Shown here one piece after another: positions 46,244 to 54,723 of a DNA stretch of 64,000 bases. The stretch spans positions 1,922,001 through 1,986,000 of the forward strand of contig LT549889.1 in the NCBI GenBank assembly GCA_900078775.1. Direction: 5' to 3'. The translations under genes were made by a program, and so were the position numbers. The first letter of the stretch is position 1, and every line of letters starts with the position of its first letter. The notes below the pieces were generated by a model. That model did no database searches. It worked only from the letters and a program-made list of their open reading frames with translations, and was not told the origin of the DNA. Source of the DNA: Mycolicibacterium aurum. Lineage in GTDB: Bacteria; Actinomycetota; Actinomycetes; Mycobacteriales; Mycobacteriaceae.

Positions 46244-47253
46244 CTACGGAAAGGTGATCACGACCTTGTCGGCCACGCCCGGAGTAGCGGCCAGTTCGAG
46301 CGCATCACCGACCTTGTCGAACGGCATGGTGTGGCTCACGATCAACGCGTACTTCTCCCAGTTCTCGACGAGATCCTTGGTCACCTCGAAGATTTCGTCG
46401 GGATAGCCCATCGAACCGGCCACGGTGATTTCGTTACTCATGATGTTGACGAAGTCGACCGGCACGTGTTCCTTGTGTACCCCGACCACACCCAGGGTTG
46501 CGTGCCGTTTCGCCGCAGCCAGCGCGGTGGTCACCACGGCAGGTGCGCCCGCAGCGTCGAGGTAGATATCGGTTCCGGCCTTCCCGGGCCACATCGCTTC
46601 GCCCTCGCCGTGCAGCTCGATCAGCCGTTCGACGACGTTCTCCTCGGTCGAGTTGACGACGGCGTCGGCGCCGATCTGCATCGCCTTGTCCAGCCGGCGG
46701 GCAAGGATGTCGACGACCACCACATGGCCGGCACCGAGCGACTTGAACGCCAAGGCGGCGCCCAGGCCGACGGGGCCGGCCCGAACACCACCACCTTGTC
46801 CCCCGGTTTGGGGTTGCACCGGTTGGCGCCGTGCCGGGCGACCGCCATGGGTTCGTTGAGCGCTGCGACCTCCCACGGGATGTGATCGGGAATGACCTCG
46901 AACGAGAGGCCGCGGACCGCATTCTCGATCAACAGATAATCAGCCAAGGCACCGGTGGCCCCGCCATTGCCGATGATCCCGCTCGGCGCGGCCATCGGGT
47001 TGATGACCACATGGTCGCCGATGCTGACCCCGTTGACCTCAGCGCCGACGTGCGCCACCTCGCCGGCGGGTTCATGGCCCAGCGGTGTGCACCCCTGGCG
47101 TGGAGGCACTCCCCCGATGCTGATGTACAGAGCATCGGAACCGCAGATTCCGCAGGCACGCATACGGACGAGGATGTCTGCCGGCCCGGGCTGTGGCTGG
47201 TCGACGTCGAGCAGTTCGGTCGTGCCGGGCGCGGTGACCGTCGAAACCTTCAT
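46244..47253 (-). pseudogene. Zinc-type alcohol dehydrogenase, split by a frameshift
   Basis: The 5' part (47253 to about 46783) has CGICGSDAL, GHEPAGEV and NPKPGDKVVVFG; the 3' part (from about 46782) continues in another frame with AGPVGLGAALAFKSLGAGHVVVVDI and a normal C-terminus ending DKVVITFP. Restoring one G in the minus-strand run TTCGGG gives VVVFGAGPVGLGAA, an intact MDR Rossmann motif, total about 336 aa. The structural zinc lobe is missing, as in some MDR proteins. Last gene of the six-gene operon. Real mutation or sequencing error cannot be told. Confidence 0.8.
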
Positions 47254-47288
47254 TGCGGCATCCCTTCTGGTGGAGCGCTAGCTGGGGC

Positions 47289-48038
47289 TCAACTGCCGAG
47301 CATGACCAATCCTCCGTCGACGGCGATCAGCTGACCCGTGATGAACCGGGCTGCGGGGCTGCTGAGAAACACCAGAACCGGGCCGATGTCACGCAGCGGG
47401 TCGCCCAGACCACCTCCGAGTGGAATCGACTGTTGCAGTTGTTGCTCCAGGAACGGCGCAGCCTCGGGACCGAGGAACTCGCGCAGCCGCTGGGCGCCGG
47501 GGGTGTCCACGGCGGGCGCCAGCGCATTGGCGGTGATCTGATCGGAGGCCCACGTCCTGGCTACCGAGCGGGTCCAGGCCGCCACAGCCGCCTTGGCGGC
47601 CGCGTAGCCGGCGGCCAGCGGGCTGCCCATCACGGCTTCTGCCGAGCCGAAGTTGATGATCTGCCCACCCCCGGAGCTCTTCATGAGCCGGTACGCCGCC
47701 TGGTTGGTCAACACCGTCGAGGTGAAGTTGGTGGCCATCACCGCATCCAGATCGGCCAGGTCGATCTGGCCGGGAATGCCCGGCTTCCAGGCACCGGCAG
47801 CGTGAATGAGGACATCGATTCCGCCCCAACGGTTCTCAGCGGTGGCAAACAACTGCGCGACACTTTCCGGATCGGTGACATCGCACGACACCCATTCCCC
47901 ACCGGCCTCGACCTGCGGGGAATGGTGGAAGGTGGCCAAGACCTGCGCGCCCGCCGCCGTCAGGGCGCTCACCGCGGCAGCACCGATACCGGTGGCCGCG
48001 CCGGTCACCACGACGCGGCGGCCTTCCAAATCGGTCAT
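47289..48038 (-). CDS. SDR family oxidoreductase
   Basis: 249 aa from ATG 48038 (MTDLEGRRVVVTGAATGIGAAAVSALTAAGAQVLAT). IHAAGAWKPG in place of NNAG, Ser in INFGSAEAVMG, YAAAKAAV with Tyr/Lys, and C-terminal ITGQLIAVDGGLVMLGS. Two bases separate the upstream VOC stop from this start. Probably one dehydrogenation step of the operon's pathway. Confidence 0.88.
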   Translation of the reverse strand: MTDLEGRRVVVTGAATGIGAAAVSALTAAGAQVLATFHHSPQVEAGGEWVSCDVTDPESVAQLFATAENRWGGIDVLIHAAGAWKPGIPGQIDLADLDAVMATNFTSTVLTNQAAYRLMKSSGGGQIINFGSAEAVMGSPLAAGYAAAKAAVAAWTRSVARTWASDQITANALAPAVDTPGAQRLREFLGPEAAPFLEQQLQQSIPLGGGLGDPLRDIGPVLVFLSSPAARFITGQLIAVDGGLVMLGS

Positions 48039-48040
48039 GA

Positions 48041-48493
48041 TCAGCCCCGACGCATCGCGTTCAGGAATCCCGGCCAATCCGGGAACAGCGCCCGGTCGAC
48101 GATCTCGATCCGCACCCCGGCGGGATCGATGTAGTAGGCGAATTGGGAGAGTTCGTCACCGCTGGGTCGGGCTTCCAACCGAAAGCCCGAGGATTCCAGT
48201 TGAGCGGCGGCCGACGCGAGATCGTCGACCCAGTAGCCGAGGTGATGGGCCGCCTGACCCGGTGCGGCGGTCCACACCGACCCGGGCACCGCTTGGATCA
48301 GTTCCAGATGCGGGGCCTGCAGCGAATAGACGAAGGCGAACGGCACATCCATCTCGCTCCCGTCGGTGGTCACCGACAGGGTGGCCTGCACCGGCTGGGT
48401 CCATTCGTATCCGGCGGCCGCGGTCAGCCGCGCCGCGGCTGCCTCCACATCGTCGACGATCAGTCCGACGTGATAGAGATCGTCCGGGTTCAC
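48041..48493 (-). CDS. VOC/glyoxalase superfamily protein
   Basis: 150 aa. GTG 48493 overlaps the sulfotransferase stop as GTGA. VNPDDLYHVGLIVDDVEAAAARLTAAAGYEW starts the first beta-alpha-beta module; HHLGYWVDDLASAAAQLESSGFRLEARP starts the second. His in YHVGLIV and HHLGYW and Glu in RIEIVDRALFP are likely metal ligands. Could isomerise, cleave or bind an intermediate. Confidence 0.85.
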   Translation of the reverse strand: MNPDDLYHVGLIVDDVEAAAARLTAAAGYEWTQPVQATLSVTTDGSEMDVPFAFVYSLQAPHLELIQAVPGSVWTAAPGQAAHHLGYWVDDLASAAAQLESSGFRLEARPSGDELSQFAYYIDPAGVRIEIVDRALFPDWPGFLNAMRRG

Positions 48494-49674
48494 TGTGTGC
48501 CCTCCAGTTCGATGTCGAATGCCTCGAGATAGTCGGCGAAGATCGGGGTCAGCTCCTCGACGGTGAGGCCGTACTCGTCGAGCGTGTAGGCGTTCTTGCC
48601 GTACCGGTCCTGGGGGTGATCGGCCAGCCAGTTCTGCATGCTCGCTTCGGTGTCCGCGTCGAGTGGATCGCCGGTCCACTCGTAGATGCGGCGCATGACG
48701 CCCATCGGGTCGGCCATCATCTCGTGGTAGTACATGTCGAAGAACCGGTCGTCGCCGATCCGCGCGCGGGTCCGCGGCGGACGCGTGACGTGTTGGCTCA
48801 TCTGTTCTTTGAGGTTGGTCGCCCAGTCGACCTCGGCTTGAGCTTCGGGGTGCAGGACCATGCTCTTGGGAAGTTTCAGCAGATTGCCCAACGATCCGGT
48901 GGCCTTGTACGGATCACGGTGGGCCCAGATGAACCGGGCGTCGGGGAACACCTGCAGCAAGGTGTCGATGTGCACCGAATGCGACGGCATCTTCAGGCTC
49001 CAGGTGCCGGGCGCCTTCGATTGCAGCACTTGCAGGTAACGCTTCTGGTACTCGTAGGTGCTGGTCATGTCAGCCTCGTTGAGCAGCCACCGGGCGTAGC
49101 GCGGGGTGAACAGGAAGGCGTCCCAGGACAGCCCCTTGAAATCCTGGTTGTGGATGAACATGCATTCGGTGGGTCCGTCCGCATCCTCCCAGTGTGGCAG
49201 CGACATCTTGGCCGCCTTCACCATCTCCAGGATCTGCCGCTGTTGTTCGAGTTGGGCCAGACAGCGCGGGTCGGTGCGCAACGCATCTGCGGTGGGTGGC
49301 GGTACCGGGGTCATGCACTCCCAGTGCAACAGGGACCGGCGGTGGGGATCCTGATCCAGCAGGTAGCTGATCACCGTGGTGCCGGTGCGAGGCATACCGA
49401 TGGTGAAGATCGGGCGCCGCACGGGAGCGTCGAGAACCTCGGGATGGTGCTGGATGTAGTCGTGGATCTGCAGTCGGCGCTCCAGCGCCTTGGCCGCGTC
49501 GTCGATGATGCGCTCTCGACCGGCCGGGGTGAAGGCCGGCGAGGAGTTCAGTTCATCGAGCATGATGGCGAGGCCTTCACGCCAGGAATCGGAGTCGATG
49601 TCGACCAGGCCGCAGCGTCGTGCGGCCAGCTTGAGAACGTCGTCGGGTGTGCGTACTTCGTCGAATTCACTCAT
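48490..49674 (-). CDS. PAPS-dependent sulfotransferase family protein
   Basis: 394 aa. IFTIGMPRTGTTVISYLL is the 5'-phosphosulfate loop, KMPSHSVHIDTLLQVFPDARFIWAHRDP the 3'-phosphate region (Arg/Asp/Ser pattern). Mycobacterial relatives sulfate glycolipids or steroids, or are uncharacterised. Thirteen bases follow the SDR stop. Its operon also encodes an alkylsulfatase-type MBL protein, a suggestive pairing. Acceptor unknown. Confidence 0.88.
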   Translation of the reverse strand: MSEFDEVRTPDDVLKLAARRCGLVDIDSDSWREGLAIMLDELNSSPAFTPAGRERIIDDAAKALERRLQIHDYIQHHPEVLDAPVRRPIFTIGMPRTGTTVISYLLDQDPHRRSLLHWECMTPVPPPTADALRTDPRCLAQLEQQRQILEMVKAAKMSLPHWEDADGPTECMFIHNQDFKGLSWDAFLFTPRYARWLLNEADMTSTYEYQKRYLQVLQSKAPGTWSLKMPSHSVHIDTLLQVFPDARFIWAHRDPYKATGSLGNLLKLPKSMVLHPEAQAEVDWATNLKEQMSQHVTRPPRTRARIGDDRFFDMYYHEMMADPMGVMRRIYEWTGDPLDADTEASMQNWLADHPQDRYGKNAYTLDEYGLTVEELTPIFADYLEAFDIELEGTQ

Positions 49675-49687
49675 GGCACAGTCTCTT

Positions 49688-50449
49688 TCAGACAGTCAGG
49701 TAGCCGCCGTCGACGGCGATCGTGGTACCGGTGATATAGCGGGCAGCATTGCTGGACAGGAACAGCACCGCCGGCGACACCTCGTCGGCGACGCCCATCC
49801 GGTTCATCGGGATATGGCGCAACTCGGGCTCGAGCATCTCCGGGATATCGAGCACCGGGTGGGTCAGTCGGGTGTCGATCAGTCCGGGCGCCACGGCGTT
49901 GACCCGAATCCCGTCATCGACCCAACGTCGGGCCAGGTTCTTGGTGAACGCCACCATCCCCGCCTTCGATGAGCTGTAGGCCGGAACGTTGACCGCCGAG
50001 ACAAACGCCGACATCGACACCGTGGTGACCACACTCGCTCCGCCGGGCACCGTGCTGGCCTTGAGTCGATCGTGGCAGGCAAGGGTGAGTCGCACGTGCG
50101 CGAACAAGTTGACCTCAACCGATCCGGCATAACCGTCGGGATCCCACTCGTCGGCCTGGCCGGCATACGGGCCACCGGCATTGTTCACCAACACATCCAG
50201 ATCACCCAGTGATGCCGCGAGCTCGTCGATTGCGGCCTTGTCCGACATCTGGCATTGCCGAAAACGCATCCCGGCCAGGTCGACCTCCGGATAATCGGCG
50301 GCCGAAGCCCGAGTTCCGGTGACCGTGACGTCGGCACCGGCACGGGCGAAGTCCTTGCCGATGGCGTGGCCGATGCCGCTGGTCCCACCGGTCACCAGCA
50401 CATGAGTACCGGTGAAGTCGAAGCTGACATCGTTGGCGATCACAGTCAT
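49688..50449 (-). CDS. SDR family oxidoreductase
   Basis: 253 aa. VLVTGGTSGIGHAIGKDFARAGADVTVTG, VNNAGGPYAGQ, TTVSMSAF and YSSSKAG with Tyr/Lys; ends TGTTIAVDGGYLTV. ATGA overlap with the MBL gene upstream. Classical 3-oxoacyl reductase-like SDR. Confidence 0.9.
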   Translation of the reverse strand: MTVIANDVSFDFTGTHVLVTGGTSGIGHAIGKDFARAGADVTVTGTRASAADYPEVDLAGMRFRQCQMSDKAAIDELAASLGDLDVLVNNAGGPYAGQADEWDPDGYAGSVEVNLFAHVRLTLACHDRLKASTVPGGASVVTTVSMSAFVSAVNVPAYSSSKAGMVAFTKNLARRWVDDGIRVNAVAPGLIDTRLTHPVLDIPEMLEPELRHIPMNRMGVADEVSPAVLFLSSNAARYITGTTIAVDGGYLTV

Positions 50450-51690
50450 TCAGCGTCCCTCAGTTCGTTGATGGATTTGGTGAGCCAGGCTTTCTCCCAG
50501 AAGTTCTCGGTGCCCGCGAGTAGCGCCTCGTGAGCTTCCGCGGCCGCCATGCGCGCCCCGGGGTGCGTCGAGTCCACGGCCAGTACCAGATCGGTCAGGT
50601 GGATCGCCTGTACCGGCCGGTCGGCATCGAGATGAGTACGCGCGGCCGCCACCAGGGCGTCCGTTCCGGCGGCGGCGACCACATCGGGAGCAACGGAATC
50701 TGTTGGTACTCCGTATAATTCGGTGGTGGACTTGTGACGAAACCATCCGGTGTACATTTCCCAGATCGCTCGCACGTTCCAGGAGGTCCGGCCGTACCCC
50801 TCCCCGATGTCGAGATGCTCGGGAACCCTCACCTCCCGCATCGCGGTGTGCAGGTCGGCACCGGAGTTCATCAGTTCAACGGTGCGGTCGTGGACGGTCT
50901 GCATGGCGTCCCGCATCGCCGTCACCTCTTCGGTGATGAGATCCACGCCGACGATGGGGTCGAAATGACCGGTGATGATCTTTTCCGGTTGGTAGTCCAG
51001 CACCGTGTTCAGTGACTCGATGTAGAGGATCGGATCACGGTATCGGTCGCCCCGGATCGTCATCAGATTGGGCACATGCCCGAACAGCGGGCCGAACAGG
51101 TTGCCGGTGAACAGAATTCGATCTTCTGGAAGCCACATCACCAGCGAGTCCGTGGTCTCGCCACCGGGAGTCCAGGCAAGTTCGAAGCGTCGGCCGCCCA
51201 CGTCGAACCGATGATCACAATCGAAGGTGGTGGTGGGCTCGGGGAATGAGAAGTCGATGGATGCGGGATCCAGAGTCTTCACATGTTCAGCGACGGCGTC
51301 GGTGAACTTCTGGAACGCGAACGACGTCTTGGGCACCCGGTAGCCCATCAACTGGGCATTGTCATCGCGCCAGTAGCGGTAGTTGCGGTGCATCACCACG
51401 TCGGTCTCGGGATCGCGCAGCGCATTCACCGCGCCCCAGTGGTCGGCATGCCCCTGGGTGATGACGATGCTTCGGGTGGGACCGGCGACCTCCGCGAAGG
51501 CCCGTTTACGCAAGTGCCCTTCGAACACCAACCCGGCGTTGACGATCACGCGACCGTCATCCGTGGCGATCGCATATGCGTTGGACACGCCGGGTGACAT
51601 CCAAATGTCATTGCCGATCGGGACTGCCGCTGTGTCAGTTGCGGATTCGAGATCCGCGGCACCGGGACGCCTTCGGTGGATACCTGGCAT
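50446..51690 (-). CDS. MBL-fold hydrolase with alkylsulfatase-type dimerisation domain
   Basis: 414 aa. The metal motif reads ITQGHADHWG, i.e. Q-x-H-x-D-H instead of H-x-H-x-D-H; later TPGGETTDSLVMWLPEDRILFTGNLFGP and GHFDPI supply the other ligands. The C-terminal half (about 270-410) resembles the dimerisation region of SdsA1-type alkyl sulfatases. First gene of the minus operon, with the double operator in its promoter. Activity may be sulfatase, lactonase or altered by the His-to-Gln change. Confidence 0.8.
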   Translation of the reverse strand: MPGIHRRRPGAADLESATDTAAVPIGNDIWMSPGVSNAYAIATDDGRVIVNAGLVFEGHLRKRAFAEVAGPTRSIVITQGHADHWGAVNALRDPETDVVMHRNYRYWRDDNAQLMGYRVPKTSFAFQKFTDAVAEHVKTLDPASIDFSFPEPTTTFDCDHRFDVGGRRFELAWTPGGETTDSLVMWLPEDRILFTGNLFGPLFGHVPNLMTIRGDRYRDPILYIESLNTVLDYQPEKIITGHFDPIVGVDLITEEVTAMRDAMQTVHDRTVELMNSGADLHTAMREVRVPEHLDIGEGYGRTSWNVRAIWEMYTGWFRHKSTTELYGVPTDSVAPDVVAAAGTDALVAAARTHLDADRPVQAIHLTDLVLAVDSTHPGARMAAAEAHEALLAGTENFWEKAWLTKSINELRDAE

Positions 51691-51695
51691 CTCCG

Positions 51696-51738
51696 CCTCC
51701 TCTATGTTTATAGAGGAGGATCCTCTAGAAACGTAGAG
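51696..51738. promoter_or_regulatory. Double palindromic operator in a divergent promoter
   Basis: Site A CTCTATGTTTATAGAG (51700-51715) lies inside a longer perfect inverted repeat, CCTCCTCTAT-GTTT-ATAGAGGAGG (51696-51719). Site B CTCTAGAAACGTAGAG (51723-51738) read on the other strand is CTCTACGTTTCTAGAG, 14 of 16 identical to A. Two inverted copies 7 bases apart fit a TetR pair; the likely binder is the TetR at 52565. Confidence 0.75.
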
Positions 51739-51780
51739 TTAAAGTCAATAGGCAAAGCGGCGACGACGAGGAGGACGCTC

Positions 51781-52551
51781 ATGGGGTTGCGCGGATTGTC
51801 GGGAAAGGTCGCGGTCGTGGCGGGCGGTGCCAGCGGGCTGGGGGCTGCCGCCGCCGCGCGGTTGGCACAGGAGGGCTGCCGTGTTGTGGTCGGAGATGTC
51901 GCCGTGGATGCAACCGTCGAGACCGCCGAGCGCATCAGCGACGGCGGCGGAACGGCCGTGCCGGTCGTCTTCGACCTCGCCGATCCTTCGTCGGTAGCCG
52001 AACTCATCCGAGTTGCGTCGGAGACGTTCGGTGCCGTGGACCTGCTCTTCAACGTCGGTGCCGACATGTCCACCCTCCGCGCCGACACCGACGTGGTAGA
52101 TATCGAACTCGACGTCTGGGACCGGGTTATGACGGTGAGTCTGCGCGGCTACCTGGCAGCGATGAAGCACGCGATTCCGGCGATGTTGCAGAACGGTGGC
52201 GGCGCGATCGTCAACATGTCGTCGGCGGCGGCGTTTCAGGGAGAACCCGCCCGCCCCGCCTATGCCACCGCGAAGGCCGGTATCGGCGCGCTCACCCGCC
52301 ACGTGGCGTCGCGGTGGGGAAAAGAAGGAATCCGGTGCAACGCCATCGCCCCGGGCTTCACCGCGACCGAGACGATCCGCGCCGCACCGCAGTGGCCCGA
52401 ACTCGAGGCCGCCGCGCTGCGGCGCATCCGCGGCCCCCGCGTCGGCCGGCCCGAGGACGTCGCCGCACTCGTGGCGTTTCTGCTCTCCGATGAGGGCGAA
52501 TGGATAAACGGTCAGGTCGTCAACATCGACGGCGGTACAGTACTGCGCTGA
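51781..52551 (+). CDS. SDR family oxidoreductase
   Basis: 256 aa from ATG 51781. VAVVAGGASGLGAAAAARLAQEGCRVVVGDV, FNVGADMS at the NNAG position (altered), MSSAAAF and YATAKAG. Ends WINGQVVNIDGGTVLR. Followed after 13 bases by TetR. Shares the double-operator promoter with the minus operon, so the two units are likely co-controlled. Confidence 0.9.
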   Translation: MGLRGLSGKVAVVAGGASGLGAAAAARLAQEGCRVVVGDVAVDATVETAERISDGGGTAVPVVFDLADPSSVAELIRVASETFGAVDLLFNVGADMSTLRADTDVVDIELDVWDRVMTVSLRGYLAAMKHAIPAMLQNGGGAIVNMSSAAAFQGEPARPAYATAKAGIGALTRHVASRWGKEGIRCNAIAPGFTATETIRAAPQWPELEAAALRRIRGPRVGRPEDVAALVAFLLSDEGEWINGQVVNIDGGTVLR

Positions 52552-52564
52552 CCCGGGAAACGAA

Positions 52565-53212
52565 ATGGATACCAACACCCCCTCGACACGCCGACGCGAC
52601 GGCGACCAGCGGCGTCGCGAACTGTGTGACGCGGCAATCCAGGTACTCGCCGAACACGGCTCGCGCGGCCTGAGCCACGGTCAAGTCGACCGCTACGCCG
52701 ACGTTCCCGAAGGCACCACCTCGTACTACTTCCGCACCCGGGCCGCGCTGTTGCGCGGAGTCGGAAAGCGCGTCGCCGAAATCGACCTCGCCAACCTACG
52801 GTCGATCGTCGAGCATCATGTCGATCCGCGAGTACCGTTCGCCCACCTCGCCGAGCTGACGCTCATGCAGGCCGACGGCCCCGGACTCGCGCTCAACCGA
52901 GCGCGTCACGAACTCCTCCTCCACACCGCGCGCGATCCTGAACTGGCCGAAGCCTCGGCAAAGGTCGTCAACACAACAATCAACCTGGTCCAGGAGGCCA
53001 TCGCACACCTACAGCCCGAAACCACCGACACCGAACTCCTGGACGCTCAAACGGATGCCGTCGCCACCTTCATCACCGGTGTGTTCACCCGACTCGCAGG
53101 CGGTGACCGCACCTTCACCGATCCCGACCGCCTCGCCTGCCAACTGGAAGCCATTGTTGCCGCGATCAGCAACACCGTGCCAGGTTCCGGTAAGGCGTCA
53201 GGGCCAGATTGA
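52565..53212 (+). CDS. TetR family transcriptional regulator
   Basis: 215 aa. HTH RRRELCDAAIQVLAEHGSRGLSHGQVDRYADVPEGTTSYYFRTRAALLRGV; the C-terminal domain includes RARHELLLHTARDPELAEASAK, similar to the TetR_C class with an all-helical ligand pocket. Coupled to the SDR at 51781. Candidate repressor of both divergent transcripts through the two operators at 51696-51738. Confidence 0.9.
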   Translation: MDTNTPSTRRRDGDQRRRELCDAAIQVLAEHGSRGLSHGQVDRYADVPEGTTSYYFRTRAALLRGVGKRVAEIDLANLRSIVEHHVDPRVPFAHLAELTLMQADGPGLALNRARHELLLHTARDPELAEASAKVVNTTINLVQEAIAHLQPETTDTELLDAQTDAVATFITGVFTRLAGGDRTFTDPDRLACQLEAIVAAISNTVPGSGKASGPD

Positions 53213-53272
53213 GGTCGGGGCGAGCGCAATCACGCACAGCAGGACAACCGTTGCCGTCACCCCGTAGATGAC

Positions 53273-53286
53273 CTGTCACGTAACAG
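53273..53286. promoter_or_regulatory. Imperfect palindrome upstream of SnoaL-like gene
   Basis: CTGTCACGTAACAG, 12 of 14 bases self-complementary, 33 bases before ATG 53319. Possible operator; binder unknown. Confidence 0.35.
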
Positions 53287-53318
53287 TCGAATTGCGAGAT
53301 GTTTGCCATACTCCGGGC

Positions 53319-53750
53319 ATGGACACCCGCGAGACAGTCACCGAGCTGCTGCGCCGGATTGTCGCCGGCGACCCGATGAAGATCGCGGAACTGTACGCCG
53401 AGCGGATCTCATGGCAGCTCAACTGGCCGGACGGTGAATACACCGAGAGCCTCCCCTGGATCCGACAGCGAGGTACCCGCGCCGGTGTCGCCGAGCATTT
53501 CCGGCTCATCACCGATCATCACGTCGCCGAACAGAGCACTGCCGAAGTGCATTCGGTGTTGGTCGACGGCCCCGAGGCCGTCGTGCTCGGCGCTTTCCAC
53601 AACACCGCCAAGTCCACCGGGCGCCGGTACGACGCCGCCTTCGCCCTGCACCTCACGGTCGAGGACGGACTGATCACCCGCCATCACGTCTATGAGGACA
53701 GCCTTTCGGTGATGCAGGCTTTCGCGACGCCGGGGGCCAACTCCGCATGA
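53319..53750 (+). CDS. SnoaL-like/NTF2-fold protein
   Basis: 143 aa from ATG 53319 (MDTRETVTELLRRIVAGDPMKIAELYAERISWQLNWPD). AGVAEHFRLITDHHVAEQ, VLGAFHNTAKSTGRRYDAAFALHLTVEDGLITRHHVYEDSLSV follow the SnoaL-like cone fold used by ketosteroid isomerase relatives. Isolated; substrate unknown. Confidence 0.8.
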   Translation: MDTRETVTELLRRIVAGDPMKIAELYAERISWQLNWPDGEYTESLPWIRQRGTRAGVAEHFRLITDHHVAEQSTAEVHSVLVDGPEAVVLGAFHNTAKSTGRRYDAAFALHLTVEDGLITRHHVYEDSLSVMQAFATPGANSA

Positions 53751-53796
53751 CGAGGTCGGGGAGGGTACCGCCGCGGCGACGAGTCGTGGCCAGGTT

Positions 53797-54261
53797 CTAC
53801 CGATCTGGACGCTGACCGGCCAGCCTGAGCAGTTCGTCGCGCACAGCCCGCAGCGCAGGGCTGGCGCCATCGCGTCGCCAGGCCGCCCGCAGATCGACGT
53901 CGGGAGCGTCGTCGGTCAACGGTACGAAGACGACGTGTGGGTCAGTTGCGTTGTGCGCCACCGATGCCAGTGTCAGATGGCAGCCCACCTCCGCGCTGAC
54001 CAGCGCCAGTGCGGTCTGCGTGTCCGGGGCAACCTGAACGACCTCGGCGACGAAACCGTTGTCGTGCGCGAGACGTCGCAATCGGTCAGGCAGCACCGCA
54101 CCTTCGTGCGGAGGCAACGACACGAAGACCTCCGCACTCAGTTCGGCGAACGGGACGGCCGGCCGGCTTGCCAATCGATGGGTGTCCGGTAGCGCAACCA
54201 CCAGCGAGTCCGCCATCACCACCGCTGCGAACACCTCGGCCGGGATGATGTCCCAGCGCCT
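53797..54261 (-). pseudogene. LysR regulator, C-terminal fragment
   Basis: FAAVVMADSLVVALPDTHRLASRPAVPFAELSAEVFVSLPPHEGAVLPDRLRRLAHDNGFVAEVVQVAPDTQTALALVSAEVGCHLTLASVAHNATDP is the second half of a LysR co-inducer domain. Helix-turn-helix and linker are missing; on the N-terminal side the DNA switches near 54261 to an acyl-CoA synthetase fragment on the other strand. About 145 of some 300 residues remain, so non-functional. Confidence 0.8.
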
Positions 54262-54645
54262 CGCGGCGGCTACAACGTCTACCCGCGTGAGATCGAGGAA
54301 GTGCTCTATGGGCACCCCGCGGTCCGCGAGGCCGCCGTCATCGGGGTCCCGCATCCGACTCATGGCGAGGAGGTGGCGGCCGCGATCGTGTTGCGTCCCG
54401 ACGCTTCCGTGACACCTGAGCAGCTACGCGCGTACGTCAAGGCCCGGGTGGCCGCCTACAAGTATCCGCGCCTGGTGTGGTTCACCGATGCCCTCCCCAA
54501 GGGCCCGACCGGGAAGATCCTCAAACGTGAAATCCGCTTTCCCGCTGCGAACTTCGCTGTCCCTGCAGTCGCCACAGCGATTTCGGGCGCCCGAATGCAC
54601 CCAGTCTCTGCCGCAAGTGGCGCATTCCACAAGATCACCGCTTAA
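54262..54645 (+). pseudogene. Acyl-CoA synthetase (AMP-binding), C-terminal fragment
   Basis: The sequence opens abruptly with RGGYNVYPREIEEVLYGHPAVREAAVIGVPHPTHGEEVAAAIVLRP and ends with PKGPTGKILKREI, which contains the catalytic Lys of the C-terminal cap. The roughly 400-residue N-terminal adenylation domain is missing. No start codon precedes RGG in frame. It meets the LysR remnant at about 54261. Confidence 0.85.
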
Positions 54646-54723
54646 TATAGTACGCACATGCGTGATATACTGAACGTGTACCCCAGCCCGGGAGTTCCCC
54701 GGATCCAAGAGAAGGAGTTCCAG
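54646..54723 (+). promoter_or_regulatory. Promoter region of phasin-like gene
   Basis: AT-rich for this genome. ACGCACATGCGT (54652-54663) is a 10-of-12 palindrome flanked by AATATAG and GATATAC boxes; AAGGAG at 54713-54718 is the ribosome-binding site. A regulator such as the XRE protein downstream may bind here. Confidence 0.45.

Noticed and set aside
47806..49734. Long plus-strand open frame across the VOC/sulfotransferase region
   Set aside because: Antisense to well-supported genes; Arg/Gly/Pro-rich with no homology.
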